Part shown: one piece after another, positions 24,402-32,560 of the stretch
Layout of the letters: every line of letters starts with the position of its first letter
Numbering within the stretch: the first letter of the stretch is position 1
DNA from: Bradyrhizobium valentinum
GTDB lineage: Bacteria; Pseudomonadota; Alphaproteobacteria; Rhizobiales; Xanthobacteraceae
Direction of reading: 5' to 3'
DNA length: 64,000 nt
NCBI RefSeq assembly: GCF_001440405.1
Contig: NZ_LLXX01000101.1
Location: 156,223-220,222 of the forward strand
The notes under the pieces: model-generated
What the model was told of the DNA's origin: nothing
Databases searched by the model: none
The model's input: the letters and a program-made list of their open reading frames with translations, nothing else
Program-made: the position numbers and the translations under genes

Positions 24402-24638
24402 ATGACTCCAATAGATTTGATCGTGACCGTCTGTGCGGTGCTCTCGCCGACCACCTGCGAGGAAACCCATCTGGTCTTCTCTTCAGATGTTTCGTTACGG
24501 CAGTGCACCATGGCTGCGCAGCCCTACATCGCGCAGTGGGTTAGCGAGCATCCGAAATGGACCGCGGTCAAATGGCGTTGCGAGTATCCACGTAACAACC
24601 AAAAGGCATTCCAGGACGCCGTGTGGTCCGTAGGCTGA
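24402..24638 (+). CDS. Small hypothetical protein with four cysteines
   Basis: A 78-residue protein with a hydrophobic start (LIVTVCAVLS) and Cys residues at about positions 11, 19, 35 and 60 (VCAVL, TTCEETH, QCTMAAQP, RCEYP). The segment AQPYIAQWVSEHPKWTAVKWRCEYP gives it a compact composition unlike a random frame. The pattern is remembered from Bradyrhizobium hypothetical proteins. Function unknown. The ribosome-binding site is weak. Confidence 0.55.
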   Translation: MTPIDLIVTVCAVLSPTTCEETHLVFSSDVSLRQCTMAAQPYIAQWVSEHPKWTAVKWRCEYPRNNQKAFQDAVWSVG

Positions 24639-24662
24639 GCTATTCCTACTGCGTCATGAGCT

Positions 24663-24763
24663 CCTCATGGTGAGGAGCGCGAAGCGCGTCTCGAACCATG
24701 AGGCCCGTCTGTGGCCTACATCCTTCGAGACGCCCGCTCCGCGGGCTCCTCAGGATGAGGGTT
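24663..24763. repeat. Dispersed palindromic repeat, copy 3
   Basis: The element in the reverse order of copy 1: CCTCATGGTGAGGAGCGCG with GCGTCTCGAACCATGAGG, then CATCCTTCGAGACGC with GCTCCTCAGGATGAGG. It lies between the small Cys-rich protein gene and the converging gene at 24814. Confidence 0.85.
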
Positions 24764-24813
24764 TAAACGACTGTGACGCAGTAGAGCTATCGTCGGCGGA
24801 AAGGCTGTCGCGG

Positions 24814-25158
24814 CTACTTGTTGCAGTCTTTCAAATCCTTGTCCGCGATCGAAAACACGGCATCGGCCTTGATTTCAATGCCGCGCACAAAGCAATGTTT
24901 CGAGCCGCGATAGCCGATCTTGGCGTCATAGCTTCCCGGCTCCACTCCCGTTATGCGCAGGCGCTCATCATGATCGACTTCCTTGTCCTTGTCGTTCAGG
25001 GTTTGGTTGGGACCCCAATCGTTCTTTCCGACCGGGGAAAGCTGAAACTCCGAAACGGTCGAGGTGGTCAGGTTCCAGAGCCGGATGCCTTTGCCCTGTG
25101 CGGCAAGTTCGCCGGTGCTCGCCAACAACAATGCGACCAAGGCCAGTATCCGTCCCAT
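24814..25158 (-). CDS. Small exported hypothetical protein
   Basis: A 114-residue protein with a signal peptide (about residues 1-20, MGRILALVALLLASTGELAAQ) and a mature part that begins GKGIRLWNLTTSTVSEFQLSPVGKNDWGPNQ. It resembles small periplasmic proteins whose mature part reads like a single beta-sandwich domain, with the motif LRITGVEPGSYDAKI. The ATG at 25158 (7th codon of a longer frame) begins a good signal peptide. It contains two Cys near the C-terminus. Co-directional with the pentapeptide protein gene upstream, 37 nt away. Confidence 0.68.
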   Translation of the reverse strand: MGRILALVALLLASTGELAAQGKGIRLWNLTTSTVSEFQLSPVGKNDWGPNQTLNDKDKEVDHDERLRITGVEPGSYDAKIGYRGSKHCFVRGIEIKADAVFSIADKDLKDCNK

Positions 25159-25195
25159 CAAGCAAATCCTTTCCAAAATGAACCTGGAGCCGTCG

Positions 25196-25987
25196 CTACC
25201 TTATCAGACGGTCACGGTTTTTCGCCCTGTCAAAATTCTTTGCCTGGTCGAGGCCGACTGGATCGGTCAATTTCACTGAAGCGAGATCGGCGCCGTCGAA
25301 ATCGGTGTTGGTGGCTGTCACACCCGTGAGGTCGGCCCCTCCGAGTTGGGCGCCCTTGAGAGAGGCGCCTGTCAGGTCGGCGCCTTTCAGTGAGGCAAAC
25401 TCAAGATCGACGCGCGACAGGTCGGCGCCGCGTGCGTTCAGCCTTTCTAGATTGGCGGATTTCAGGATCGCGCGCATCAGGCCCATCGATTGATTGCGCA
25501 TGTCGGCGCCCAGATTTGCTCCTGCGATTGAAGCTCCGACAAGGCTGGCGCCGGTGAGATCAGCAGCGACGCGCGCGCCCGAAAGATCGGCACCGTCCAG
25601 GCGGGCGCGCGCCATCTGCGCAGCGAACAGGTTTGCGCCCTTCAGGCTTGCGCCGGTCAGGTCCGCCTCGAGCAGCCATGCCTGGTCGAGGATGGCACGG
25701 TCGAGCCTGGCACCGGCGAGCTTTGTCTTGTTGAGCCGTGCCGCGCGAAAAATCGCGCCGGACAGGCTGAGCCCGGAGAGATCGAGGCCGGACAATCGCT
25801 TTCCTGTGAAATCGGCAGGCGCAGCGGTTGTCGCCGCCGCGAGCGCGGCCTCGACCTCGGCACGGGTCATTTCAGCAGAGACCATATCGGGCGATGACAG
25901 GTCCACGTGACGCATCATGTCCTGCGCCGTCGCCGTCATGGCGACAAGCGCAAGACCGAGCGCTGCGATTCCGATCGAGCGTTTCAT
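25196..25987 (-). CDS. Exported pentapeptide-repeat protein
   Basis: A 263-residue protein with a signal peptide (residues 1 to about 20, ending TATAQ) and a long run of pentapeptide repeats of the A(D/N)LxG form from about residue 65 to 250 (for example LSGLDLSGLSLSGAIF, ADLTGASLKGANLFAA). Such repeats fold into a right-handed quadrilateral beta-helix. The exported form suggests a periplasmic scaffold or binding role; no function is known. It lies 46 nt after the SsuABC-like ATPase stop and could be in the same operon. Confidence 0.82.
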   Translation of the reverse strand: MKRSIGIAALGLALVAMTATAQDMMRHVDLSSPDMVSAEMTRAEVEAALAAATTAAPADFTGKRLSGLDLSGLSLSGAIFRAARLNKTKLAGARLDRAILDQAWLLEADLTGASLKGANLFAAQMARARLDGADLSGARVAADLTGASLVGASIAGANLGADMRNQSMGLMRAILKSANLERLNARGADLSRVDLEFASLKGADLTGASLKGAQLGGADLTGVTATNTDFDGADLASVKLTDPVGLDQAKNFDRAKNRDRLIR

Positions 25988-26033
25988 CTCCAACCCACCA
26001 ATGACGTATCTTAGCACCGGCCTCAAGCGCTGC

Positions 26034-26762
26034 CTATGAGGCATCCCGCTCGGCGGGAGCGCCGTTGATCCGCCGCATGATGTCCAACGTGATTGCGGCT
26101 ATCTCGGCGTCGCCGCGCTTGCTGCGCGGTGTGCGGATAGGCAGCTCGGCGAGAACCCGCGCCGGGCGCGGCGACAGCAGAAACAGGCGGTCGCCAAGGC
26201 GAACTGCGTCATCCACGTCATGAGTGACCAGCAGGGTTATCACGGAACGGCCACCGATCAACATGGCGATCTCATCGCGCAGACGGGCGGCGAGGGCGAC
26301 ATCGAGCGAGGCCAGCGGTTCGTCGAGAATGAGAAACTCCGGCTCGATGGCGAACGCGCGGGCGAGGGCGACGCGCCGGGCGAGGCCGAGCGATAACTCG
26401 CCGGGAAAATGGTTGCGATGTGCCTTCAGTTCCAGAATTTCGAAGAGGGCTGAAAGCTTCGCCTCATTGGCCAGAGGCGCGACAAGTCGCACATTTTCTT
26501 CGACCGAGCGCCAGGGCAGCAGCCGTGGCTCCTGGAACACGAACCCGATGCGCGCGCCGGCGGGACGTGAGACGCGGCCTTGAAAGTCGTGGTCGAGGCC
26601 GGCGAGAATCCGCAGCATCGTGCTCTTGCCGCAGCCGGATGGACCGACCAGTACACCAACTTCTCCTGCATCAAGTGTAAAGGCCACGCCGGCGATCACG
26701 TCGTGCTGTTCGCCCGCCGCGCTTTTGAACGTCTTGCTGGCGATATCGACCTCAAGCCGCAC
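26034..26762 (-). CDS. ABC transporter ATP-binding protein, SsuB/TauB/NrtD type
   Basis: A 242-residue ATPase. Walker A GPSGCGKSTML (about residue 40), Q-loop VFQEPRLLPWRSV, signature LSLGLARRVALARAF and Walker B FLILDEPLASLDVALA are visible. The QEPRLLPW motif is that of nitrate, sulfonate and taurine importers. A GTG at 26762 is used as start, overlapping the permease stop by 11 bp; an ATG at 26816 is an alternative that would overlap more. The operon order is binding protein, permease, ATPase, and then the pentapeptide gene. Confidence 0.82.
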   Translation of the reverse strand: MRLEVDIASKTFKSAAGEQHDVIAGVAFTLDAGEVGVLVGPSGCGKSTMLRILAGLDHDFQGRVSRPAGARIGFVFQEPRLLPWRSVEENVRLVAPLANEAKLSALFEILELKAHRNHFPGELSLGLARRVALARAFAIEPEFLILDEPLASLDVALAARLRDEIAMLIGGRSVITLLVTHDVDDAVRLGDRLFLLSPRPARVLAELPIRTPRSKRGDAEIAAITLDIMRRINGAPAERDAS

Positions 26763-27489
26763 GGGGACGCCACCGGGATAGCCGGGCCTCAAATGGCTGC
26801 ACCAACAAGGTTTCAATGAGGAGCACGACCGCCGCGAAGCTCAGTGAATAGGCAAGCAATAGCGGAATGTCGAACAACTGGAACGCCACGCCAATCTCGA
26901 AGCCAACACCGTTCGGACGTCCGAGCAACTCCGCAACCAGGACGATCTTCCATACCAGGGAAAGTCCTGATCGCGCGGCGGCTGCGATATAGGGCGACAG
27001 TTGCGGCAAAATGACGTGCCGGAACTTCTTCCAGCGCGGCAACGCAAAGACGGTCGCCATTTCGTCAAGCGCCGCCTCGAGGGCACGCGCGCCCTCGCGC
27101 AGCGTAACGACGGCTGTCGGGAGCTTGTTGATGGCGATTGCCGCAATTGCGGCGACTTCGGTCAATCCAGCCCAGATGTAGGCGAGCACGATGACCACGA
27201 GCGCCGGCAGATTGAGCAGCAGGATCAGCCAGGGGTCGCCCAGCCGATCGGCAAGCCGTACCCGGCCCATCAGGTATCCAATTGCGGCGCCCAGCGACAT
27301 CGCCAGCGTGAAGGCGAGCGTAACGCGCGCCAACGTCAAGCCGAGATGGAAGAATAAGTCACCTGACCTGGCTTCCGCAATCATGACCGTGAGCACGGTG
27401 GGTGGAGGTGGCAGCTTCGCGTCACCGGCAAACAGCGAGCCGATCCACCAGGTTGCGAGCAGCACGGCGAATGACAGCAGGCGCGGCAC
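26752..27489 (-). CDS. ABC transporter permease, SsuC/TauC type
   Basis: A 245-residue permease with about six hydrophobic segments and the BPD family loop (EAALDEMATVFALPRWKKFRHVILPQLSPYIAAAARSGLSLVWK) near residues 128-170. The GTG at 27489 is preceded by GGGAGG and lies one base after the binding-protein stop, which makes it the natural start. The substrate of this importer is not evident; relatives move sulfonates, taurine, nitrate or pyrimidines. Confidence 0.85.
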   Translation of the reverse strand: MPRLLSFAVLLATWWIGSLFAGDAKLPPPPTVLTVMIAEARSGDLFFHLGLTLARVTLAFTLAMSLGAAIGYLMGRVRLADRLGDPWLILLLNLPALVVIVLAYIWAGLTEVAAIAAIAINKLPTAVVTLREGARALEAALDEMATVFALPRWKKFRHVILPQLSPYIAAAARSGLSLVWKIVLVAELLGRPNGVGFEIGVAFQLFDIPLLLAYSLSFAAVVLLIETLLVQPFEARLSRWRPRAA

Positions 27490-27490
27490 C

Positions 27491-28465
27491 TTAGCCTCCC
27501 GGGATCGCGTGATAGAATGTCCCGGAATCGAGTTCGGGCGCCGGCCCGACAAGTTCGCGGCCGCCGATGTCGGCCAGCACGCGGTAGAGAATGCGCGCGT
27601 CGGCTTCTTCGTCGGCGACCGGGCGACGTGGAATTCCCTCCCGATAGCGATCGCGATAGGCGCGCAGCGTTGCGTCGTCGGGAGCGCCGGTCAGTGGCGC
27701 AATTTTCTCCCACTCCGCATCCGAGGTCGACAGGATCTCCTTCGCCGCGCGGGTCATGGCGATGAAGCGGGCAATTTTGTCCTGGTTTGCGTTCGCCCAT
27801 TTTTCGTCGAAGACGTAGCCGATCATCGCGGTGCGGCCCTTGGCGCCGAGTTTCGGCAGCAGATCCTCAATGCCGGCGATGCGGCGGAAACCCTTCGCTT
27901 CCAGTCCGGCGCAGAAATTCCAGTAGTTCAAAGTCGCATCCATTTCCCCGCTGAGCGTCTTCGCAGCCAGCAGCGGCGGCGCGCCATAGGCGATCGTCGC
28001 CTCCGACTTCAGGTCGATGCCGCTCTGCTTCAACCACGCCAGCAGCAGCAGCCAACTCTTGTCGATCGGGCCACCTGCAACGGCGAGCCTGCGGCCCTTG
28101 AGATCGGCCAAGGTCTGGATCGGCGAGGCGGCAGGGACCATCACGGCGCCGAGCGCGCTCGAATAAGGATAGAATGTCAGTTTGGCGCCAAGTCCGCGTT
28201 CGCGCGACACCCAAAGCCAGTCGGTGACCACAATGTCGGCATTCCCGGCGCGAAGCGCGATCTTACCCGCCTCGGGGCTCGCCAGTTCGAGAACCTGGAC
28301 CGAAAGGTTGGCCTGCTTGTCGAGGCCGTGCGCGCGGATCACTGCGAGTTCCCAGGCGAATGTTCCGGTCTTCTGCACCGCAACGCGCAAAGCCTCGGCG
28401 CTGCAGCACGTGCCGAGCGAGACAGAAACAATCGTAGCAAGCAGCATGCGAACAAAAAATTTCAT
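27491..28465 (-). CDS. ABC transporter substrate-binding protein, SsuA/NMT1 type
   Basis: A 324-residue periplasmic receptor with a signal peptide (residues 1 to about 22, ending CCSAEA). The TauA/NMT1-type pattern is present: LRVAVQKTGTFAWELAVIRAHGLDKQANLSVQVLEL near the mature start, then DIVVTDWLWVSRERG and LADLKGRRLAVAGGPIDKSW. The segment GEMDATLNYWNFCAGLEAKGF carries a Cys typical of none of the known nitrate or taurine receptors. It leads the operon with its permease and ATPase. Its place beside the quinoprotein accessory genes suggests a link to C1 or PQQ metabolism, which is inference. Confidence 0.82.
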   Translation of the reverse strand: MKFFVRMLLATIVSVSLGTCCSAEALRVAVQKTGTFAWELAVIRAHGLDKQANLSVQVLELASPEAGKIALRAGNADIVVTDWLWVSRERGLGAKLTFYPYSSALGAVMVPAASPIQTLADLKGRRLAVAGGPIDKSWLLLLAWLKQSGIDLKSEATIAYGAPPLLAAKTLSGEMDATLNYWNFCAGLEAKGFRRIAGIEDLLPKLGAKGRTAMIGYVFDEKWANANQDKIARFIAMTRAAKEILSTSDAEWEKIAPLTGAPDDATLRAYRDRYREGIPRRPVADEEADARILYRVLADIGGRELVGPAPELDSGTFYHAIPGG

Positions 28466-28551
28466 GGCGCCTCGAGCCGTTTCCTCGAACGTCTGCTTTT
28501 CAGCGGGACAGTCATAGCATAGCTTCCACGATTAGCAGTGGGAGGAAGACG

Positions 28552-28911
28552 ATGACGCTTGTCGGATCGGTACGACGTATTGTCGCCGTGTTGACGGCGC
28601 TGATGACGATGGCAGCGCTCGCGCGCGCCCAGGACATCAACGATTATCCGACGTCGGCGCGCGTCGAATACGCGTTCGGCTGTTTGAAAGCAAATGGCGA
28701 GACGCGGCGGGCGATCGAGCAATGCTCCTGTTCGATCGATGTTATCGCTTCGCTCGTGCCCTATGAGCGCTATGTCACGGCGGAAACCGTGCTCAGCGTG
28801 TCGCAGGTCCGGGGAGATATGGGCGGGCCATTCCGCACATCCGAGCAGGCGGCAAATGCGCTCAACGAACTCAGGCGGGCCCAGGCCGAAGCGGAAGTAC
28901 GCTGTTTCTGA
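28552..28911 (+). CDS. Small exported protein of the quinoprotein locus, function unknown
   Basis: A 119-residue protein with a signal peptide (residues 1 to about 27, ending LARAQ) and a mature part with three Cys: VEYAFGCLKANG, EQCSCSIDVIAS and the C-terminal RCF. GGGAGGAAG lies just before the ATG. It is divergent from the SBP operon and converges with the SoxYZ-like gene. The composition and three cysteines suggest a small periplasmic redox or structural protein. I do not recognise a named family. Confidence 0.7.
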   Translation: MTLVGSVRRIVAVLTALMTMAALARAQDINDYPTSARVEYAFGCLKANGETRRAIEQCSCSIDVIASLVPYERYVTAETVLSVSQVRGDMGGPFRTSEQAANALNELRRAQAEAEVRCF

Positions 28912-28931
28912 GGCGCTGCACGCGGTTCGGA

Positions 28932-29747
28932 TCAAATCCCGGAATCGTCGATCTTCCATTCGCGCTGGAAGACGTGTCCCTCGGTATCCTTGGCCTCGGC
29001 ACGGAAATTTTTCGCGCCATTCGACACGTAGGTGAACCTGATATTGGGATCTTCCGAAATCGAAATGCCGCCTTCCATCGTCAACACCAGGCTGTCGTCC
29101 TGCCATAGCCGCAGTTCATTGACGAAGAATGCGGGGACATACAGGTGCGTTACCTGGTCCATCTGCAGGCCGGAATTGTTGGGATGCCCGATCATGATCT
29201 GGGCCTCGCGCGCGCCGTTAGCGGGGCCTTCACCGGCCTTTCCGAACTGCCGGTAGCGCATCTGGCCTAATCTGCTCTTGGCTTCGTCGGCATTTTTGGC
29301 GGCGGGCGCCGAGCAGCCGCCGGACGCCTTCACATAAGTCTTGGTCATGTAAAGCTTGCCGTCGCTGAGTTCGGCCACCGCATGAACATCGGTGTAATTG
29401 TTGACGCGGACGCGGGTGGAGATCTCAGACACTTTGGCGTCCGGCCCGAGCTGGAATTTTGCGGCCATCGGCGCAGGATTCTGGTCGATGACGAGCGTAA
29501 TGTTCAGCACCTTGCGGCTGTCGCCGGGCGAAAGCTTCGTTCGCAAGGTCACCGGCACAACTGCAGCATCCTCGGCGCGGGACGGCATTTCGATGGCGAT
29601 CACGTCGCTGCCATCGTTCATCGGACGATTGTTGAAGATGTCCTGAACCAGGCCGGGCCAGGGGTCTGGCGTTGCGGCAAGCGTCAGCGGCGCGCCAAAC
29701 AGCAGCAAGCCAGCGACACCGAGCAGGCGAAAAAGATATCCGGGCAT
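28932..29747 (-). CDS. Quinoprotein dehydrogenase-associated SoxYZ-like carrier protein
   Basis: A 271-residue exported protein in which a SoxY-like domain (about residues 27-150) is fused to a SoxZ-like domain (about 165-270). The swinging-arm type motif ASGGCSAP carries a single Cys near residue 143, as in SoxY (GGCGG at its end) but here internal. Fused SoxYZ-like proteins occur next to quinoprotein dehydrogenases; the sulfur-carrier chemistry in that setting has not been worked out. The ATG at 29747 starts the signal peptide; the upstream frame is unlikely. It follows the zinc metallohydrolase gene (68 nt). Confidence 0.82.
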   Translation of the reverse strand: MPGYLFRLLGVAGLLLFGAPLTLAATPDPWPGLVQDIFNNRPMNDGSDVIAIEMPSRAEDAAVVPVTLRTKLSPGDSRKVLNITLVIDQNPAPMAAKFQLGPDAKVSEISTRVRVNNYTDVHAVAELSDGKLYMTKTYVKASGGCSAPAAKNADEAKSRLGQMRYRQFGKAGEGPANGAREAQIMIGHPNNSGLQMDQVTHLYVPAFFVNELRLWQDDSLVLTMEGGISISEDPNIRFTYVSNGAKNFRAEAKDTEGHVFQREWKIDDSGI

Positions 29748-29815
29748 GCACCACCTTCGCAACGGATGGAGGCAACGAACGCAATGAACGAACGCAATAT
29801 AGGGCAATGCCCGCG

Positions 29816-30742
29816 TCATTCCCATTCAATTTCCGAAAATGCTGCGGTTGCGTTGCGGGCGTTGAAGTCGTCGAACAATTCCCATCGGGATCGCTCGGAG
29901 CTCGCTGCCGTGCCGGCCGCCGTCGCTATCGGTGCGCCACGGGCGATGAGCCCGCGTACGTCTGAGGCCAGCGTTTCGAGATAGCGGCGCTGGTCGGCGA
30001 GGGCGGCCGGCCATCCGCTCACAGCACCGTGACCGGGAACCACGCGCTGCGCGGGCAGCGCGCTGAGTTCACCGATTGCGGCCAGCCAGCCGCGGAGGCT
30101 GCCGTCCAGCACAGGCGTATGGGCCAGAAACACCAGATCGCCCGAGAACAGGGTCCCGGTTTTTTCATCGAGTACCGTGAGATCGCAATCGCTATGCGCG
30201 GCAGGCCATGCCCGCAAGACGAGGGGTCGTCGCCCGAGATCCAGATTGAGCGTGCCACCGACGAGCAGCGTTGGCGGCACGATGCGAATCTCGTCGATCA
30301 ACTGGTCGCCCATGGTACGACGAAATGCATCGAGATAGAATTGCCCGCGCGCGGCCAGCGCGCGTGGCAGGTTCGCGTGGCCGACGAAGGTCGTGCCATC
30401 CTGCACGAAAGCGCCGTTGCCGAAAACGTGATCGGGATGGCCGTGCGTATTGATGACGTACCGGATCGGCTTGTCGGTCCGGGCACGAATAGCTGCCATC
30501 AGTTGTCGTCCCCCGCGAAGGCTGCCACCCGTATCGATCACCGCGACCGCGTCCTCGCCAACGATGAAACTGACATTCGCAATCGCACCGTCGTTCTCAC
30601 GCGTCATCTGCGCGGTTTGGCCGATGTGCACGAATATGCCATCGGCGACGGAGTTGACGGGCAACTCCCGTTGCTGCGCGAACGCGGCCGTTGCCGTAGC
30701 GAGCATCGCCAGCGCGGCAAGGATCAATGCGGGATGAGCCAT
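29816..30742 (-). CDS. Quinoprotein relay system zinc metallohydrolase (MBL fold)
   Basis: A 308-residue metallo-beta-lactamase-fold protein with a signal peptide (about residues 1-23, ending AFAQQ). The metal motif THGHPDH (H-x-H-x-D-H), then AHSDCDL and PGHGAVSG are present. This fits SoxH-related hydrolases that co-occur with PQQ dehydrogenases and SoxYZ-like carriers. Substrate unknown; a thioester or persulfide on the SoxYZ-like partner is an obvious possibility. It is the first gene of the two-gene minus-strand unit, and diverges from xoxJ across 236 nt. Confidence 0.85.
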   Translation of the reverse strand: MAHPALILAALAMLATATAAFAQQRELPVNSVADGIFVHIGQTAQMTRENDGAIANVSFIVGEDAVAVIDTGGSLRGGRQLMAAIRARTDKPIRYVINTHGHPDHVFGNGAFVQDGTTFVGHANLPRALAARGQFYLDAFRRTMGDQLIDEIRIVPPTLLVGGTLNLDLGRRPLVLRAWPAAHSDCDLTVLDEKTGTLFSGDLVFLAHTPVLDGSLRGWLAAIGELSALPAQRVVPGHGAVSGWPAALADQRRYLETLASDVRGLIARGAPIATAAGTAASSERSRWELFDDFNARNATAAFSEIEWE

Positions 30743-30978
30743 ACTTTGGCCTCCGTCTCACCACGAAGCGCTATCGGCAATCCCATGTTTCATCGTGCCT
30801 ACGTTTGCGTCGCAGCACAGGCGGCGAGTTCGCTCCGGGGATTATTCCTGTTGCACGCTCCAATTGACAAGCATAGCATTTTGCCTGTCTGCGGCTTCAA
30901 CGGAACTCCGTTCGTCGAGGTTGCCGATATCTCTCCGAATTTGGCAACCATGGCGGGCCGGAAGTGCAGCAGCTTTCG

Positions 30979-31863
30979 ATGATATATGCCAGACACAAGC
31001 GCTGGCTGGCGATTGCAACATTGGCGATACTCGCCGTACTCGTCGGGCGCGATGTCGCTCGCGCGCAGATCAAAGAAGGCGGCGATTTGTCGATCGAGCT
31101 CGTCGATCCCAAGGTGCTGCGCGTCTGCGCCGACCCGCACAATTTGCCGTTCTCCAACGACAAGGGCGAGGGATTCGAGAACAAGCTCGCCGAACTGTTC
31201 GCCGAGAAGCTGCAGAAGAAGCTGGACTACATGTACTTCCCGCAGGCGACAGGCTTCGTCCGGATGACGCTTGGCGCCCATCGTTGCGACGTCATCATGG
31301 GCTTCCCGCAGGGCGACGATCTGGTTCAAGGCACCAATCCCTATTACCGCACCGCCTACGCGCTGGTCGCTAAGAAAGGCAGCGGCCTCGAGGAAGTGAC
31401 GACGCTGGAAGACGAGCGCCTGAAGAGCAAGAATATCGGCATTGTGGCCGGCACACCGCCTGCCACGAACATGGCGGTCAACGGCCTGATGGCGAACGCC
31501 AAACCATATCAATTGATGGTCGATACCCGTTTGGACTCATCAGCGGAGGCCATGATCGCCGACCTGATGTCCGGCAAGATCGACGCCGGCATTCTCTGGG
31601 GACCGATGGCGGGCTTCTATGCGAAGAAGGCGAACCCGCCGCTTCACATCACGCCTCTGGTCAAGGAAAAGGCAGGCCCGCGACTGGCGTTTCGTATCGG
31701 CTTGGGGGTGCGGGCGGCCGACCAGAACTGGAAGCGGCAGCTCAACCGCCTGATTCAGGAGAACCAGCCCGCCATCAACAAGATATTGCTGGACTACGGC
31801 GTTCCCTTGCTGGACGACAACGACCGGCCGATCGGCGCAGAGACCGCAACGAAAGCGCCATGA
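30979..31863 (+). CDS. xoxJ: Quinoprotein-associated periplasmic binding protein XoxJ
   Basis: A periplasmic solute-binding-like protein of about 294 residues, the MoxJ/XoxJ family that accompanies PQQ methanol dehydrogenases and is thought to help mature or activate the enzyme. Features are the mature start KVLRVCADPHNLPFSNDKGEGFENKLAELFA, then the DYMYFPQATGFVRMTLGAHRCDVIMGFPQG segment. The N-terminus contains a signal anchor (WLAIATLAILAVLVG). The start may be the ATG at 30979 or a GTG at 30964; neither has a strong ribosome-binding site. The next gene overlaps its stop (ATGA). Confidence 0.83.
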   Translation: MIYARHKRWLAIATLAILAVLVGRDVARAQIKEGGDLSIELVDPKVLRVCADPHNLPFSNDKGEGFENKLAELFAEKLQKKLDYMYFPQATGFVRMTLGAHRCDVIMGFPQGDDLVQGTNPYYRTAYALVAKKGSGLEEVTTLEDERLKSKNIGIVAGTPPATNMAVNGLMANAKPYQLMVDTRLDSSAEAMIADLMSGKIDAGILWGPMAGFYAKKANPPLHITPLVKEKAGPRLAFRIGLGVRAADQNWKRQLNRLIQENQPAINKILLDYGVPLLDDNDRPIGAETATKAP

Positions 31864-32435
31864 AGGAAACGCTCGCAGGCCTGGTCCTTGCGGCATTCAC
31901 ATTCATTGTCCCGGCATCAGCGCAGGAAAGGCCTCCTGAGCCCGACGGGTACCGCATGGAAGATTACCGTGCGCCGGTTCCTGCGACCCTTGCGGGCGTG
32001 CGTGTTGTGACGACCGCGGAGGCTGCGTCGATCTGGCGAGCCAAGGCGGGCTTATTCATCGACGTAATGCCTCGCGCGCCGAAGCCGCAGAATCTTCCTC
32101 ACGGCACGGTCTGGCGCGACCAGCCGCGGCTCAACATTCCCGGCAGCATGTGGCTGCCGGACACCGGTTACGGCAAGCTGGCGGCGGCGACGGAAGACTA
32201 CCTGCGGCGCGGGCTCGTTCGCGCGACGGCGGGCAACAGTAACGCGCTGGTGGTGGTTTATTGTCAGGCCGATTGCTGGATGTCCTGGAACGCGGCGAAG
32301 CGAATCCTGACATACGGCTATTCCAATGTGGCGTGGTACCCCGAAGGAACCGATGGCTGGGAGCGCGCCGGCCTGGACCTCGCCGAGTCGCAACCGGAGC
32401 CGCGGACAGGTGAGGAGACTTCGTCGCGGCGTTAG
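31860..32435 (+). CDS. PQQ-dependent catabolism-associated CxxxCW rhodanese-like protein
   Basis: A 191-residue exported protein with a signal peptide (residues 1 to about 20, ending ASAQ). The region VVYCQADCWMSWNAAKRIL carries the C-x3-C-W motif in the place of a rhodanese active-site loop, which is the hallmark of the family named for its association with PQQ catabolism. TVWRDQPRLNIPGSMWLPDTGYG is also typical. It overlaps xoxJ by ATGA. The cysteines suggest a sulfur or redox role with the SoxYZ-like carrier encoded about 2 kb away. Confidence 0.87.
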   Translation: MKETLAGLVLAAFTFIVPASAQERPPEPDGYRMEDYRAPVPATLAGVRVVTTAEAASIWRAKAGLFIDVMPRAPKPQNLPHGTVWRDQPRLNIPGSMWLPDTGYGKLAAATEDYLRRGLVRATAGNSNALVVVYCQADCWMSWNAAKRILTYGYSNVAWYPEGTDGWERAGLDLAESQPEPRTGEETSSRR

Positions 32436-32530
32436 AGCATGATCCGGAAAAGCGGATACCGGTTTTCGCTCGGGACAAACGCAAAGCGTTTGCCCGGAGA
32501 TCACTCTCAAACGATAAGCCAGGGCGTGAT
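32434..32530. repeat. Second type of intergenic repeat (GAGCATGATCCGGAAAAG family)
   Basis: Begins AGAGCATGATCCGGAAAAG and runs ATACCGGTTTTCGCTCGGG, a motif known to be widely repeated in Bradyrhizobium and related genomes. An inner palindrome AAACGCAAAGCGTTT follows. It lies between the converging CxxxCW gene and the 32561 gene and was found once in this window. Confidence 0.65.
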
Positions 32531-32560
32531 GACGATTCGGAGAAGCGGCATCACGCACGA

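Noticed and set aside
24667..25329. A plus-strand frame starting in repeat copy 3 and running over the 24814 gene
   Set aside because: Its first residues come from the palindromic repeat, which yields the same peptide wherever the repeat occurs; the rest is antisense to a gene with a good signal peptide.
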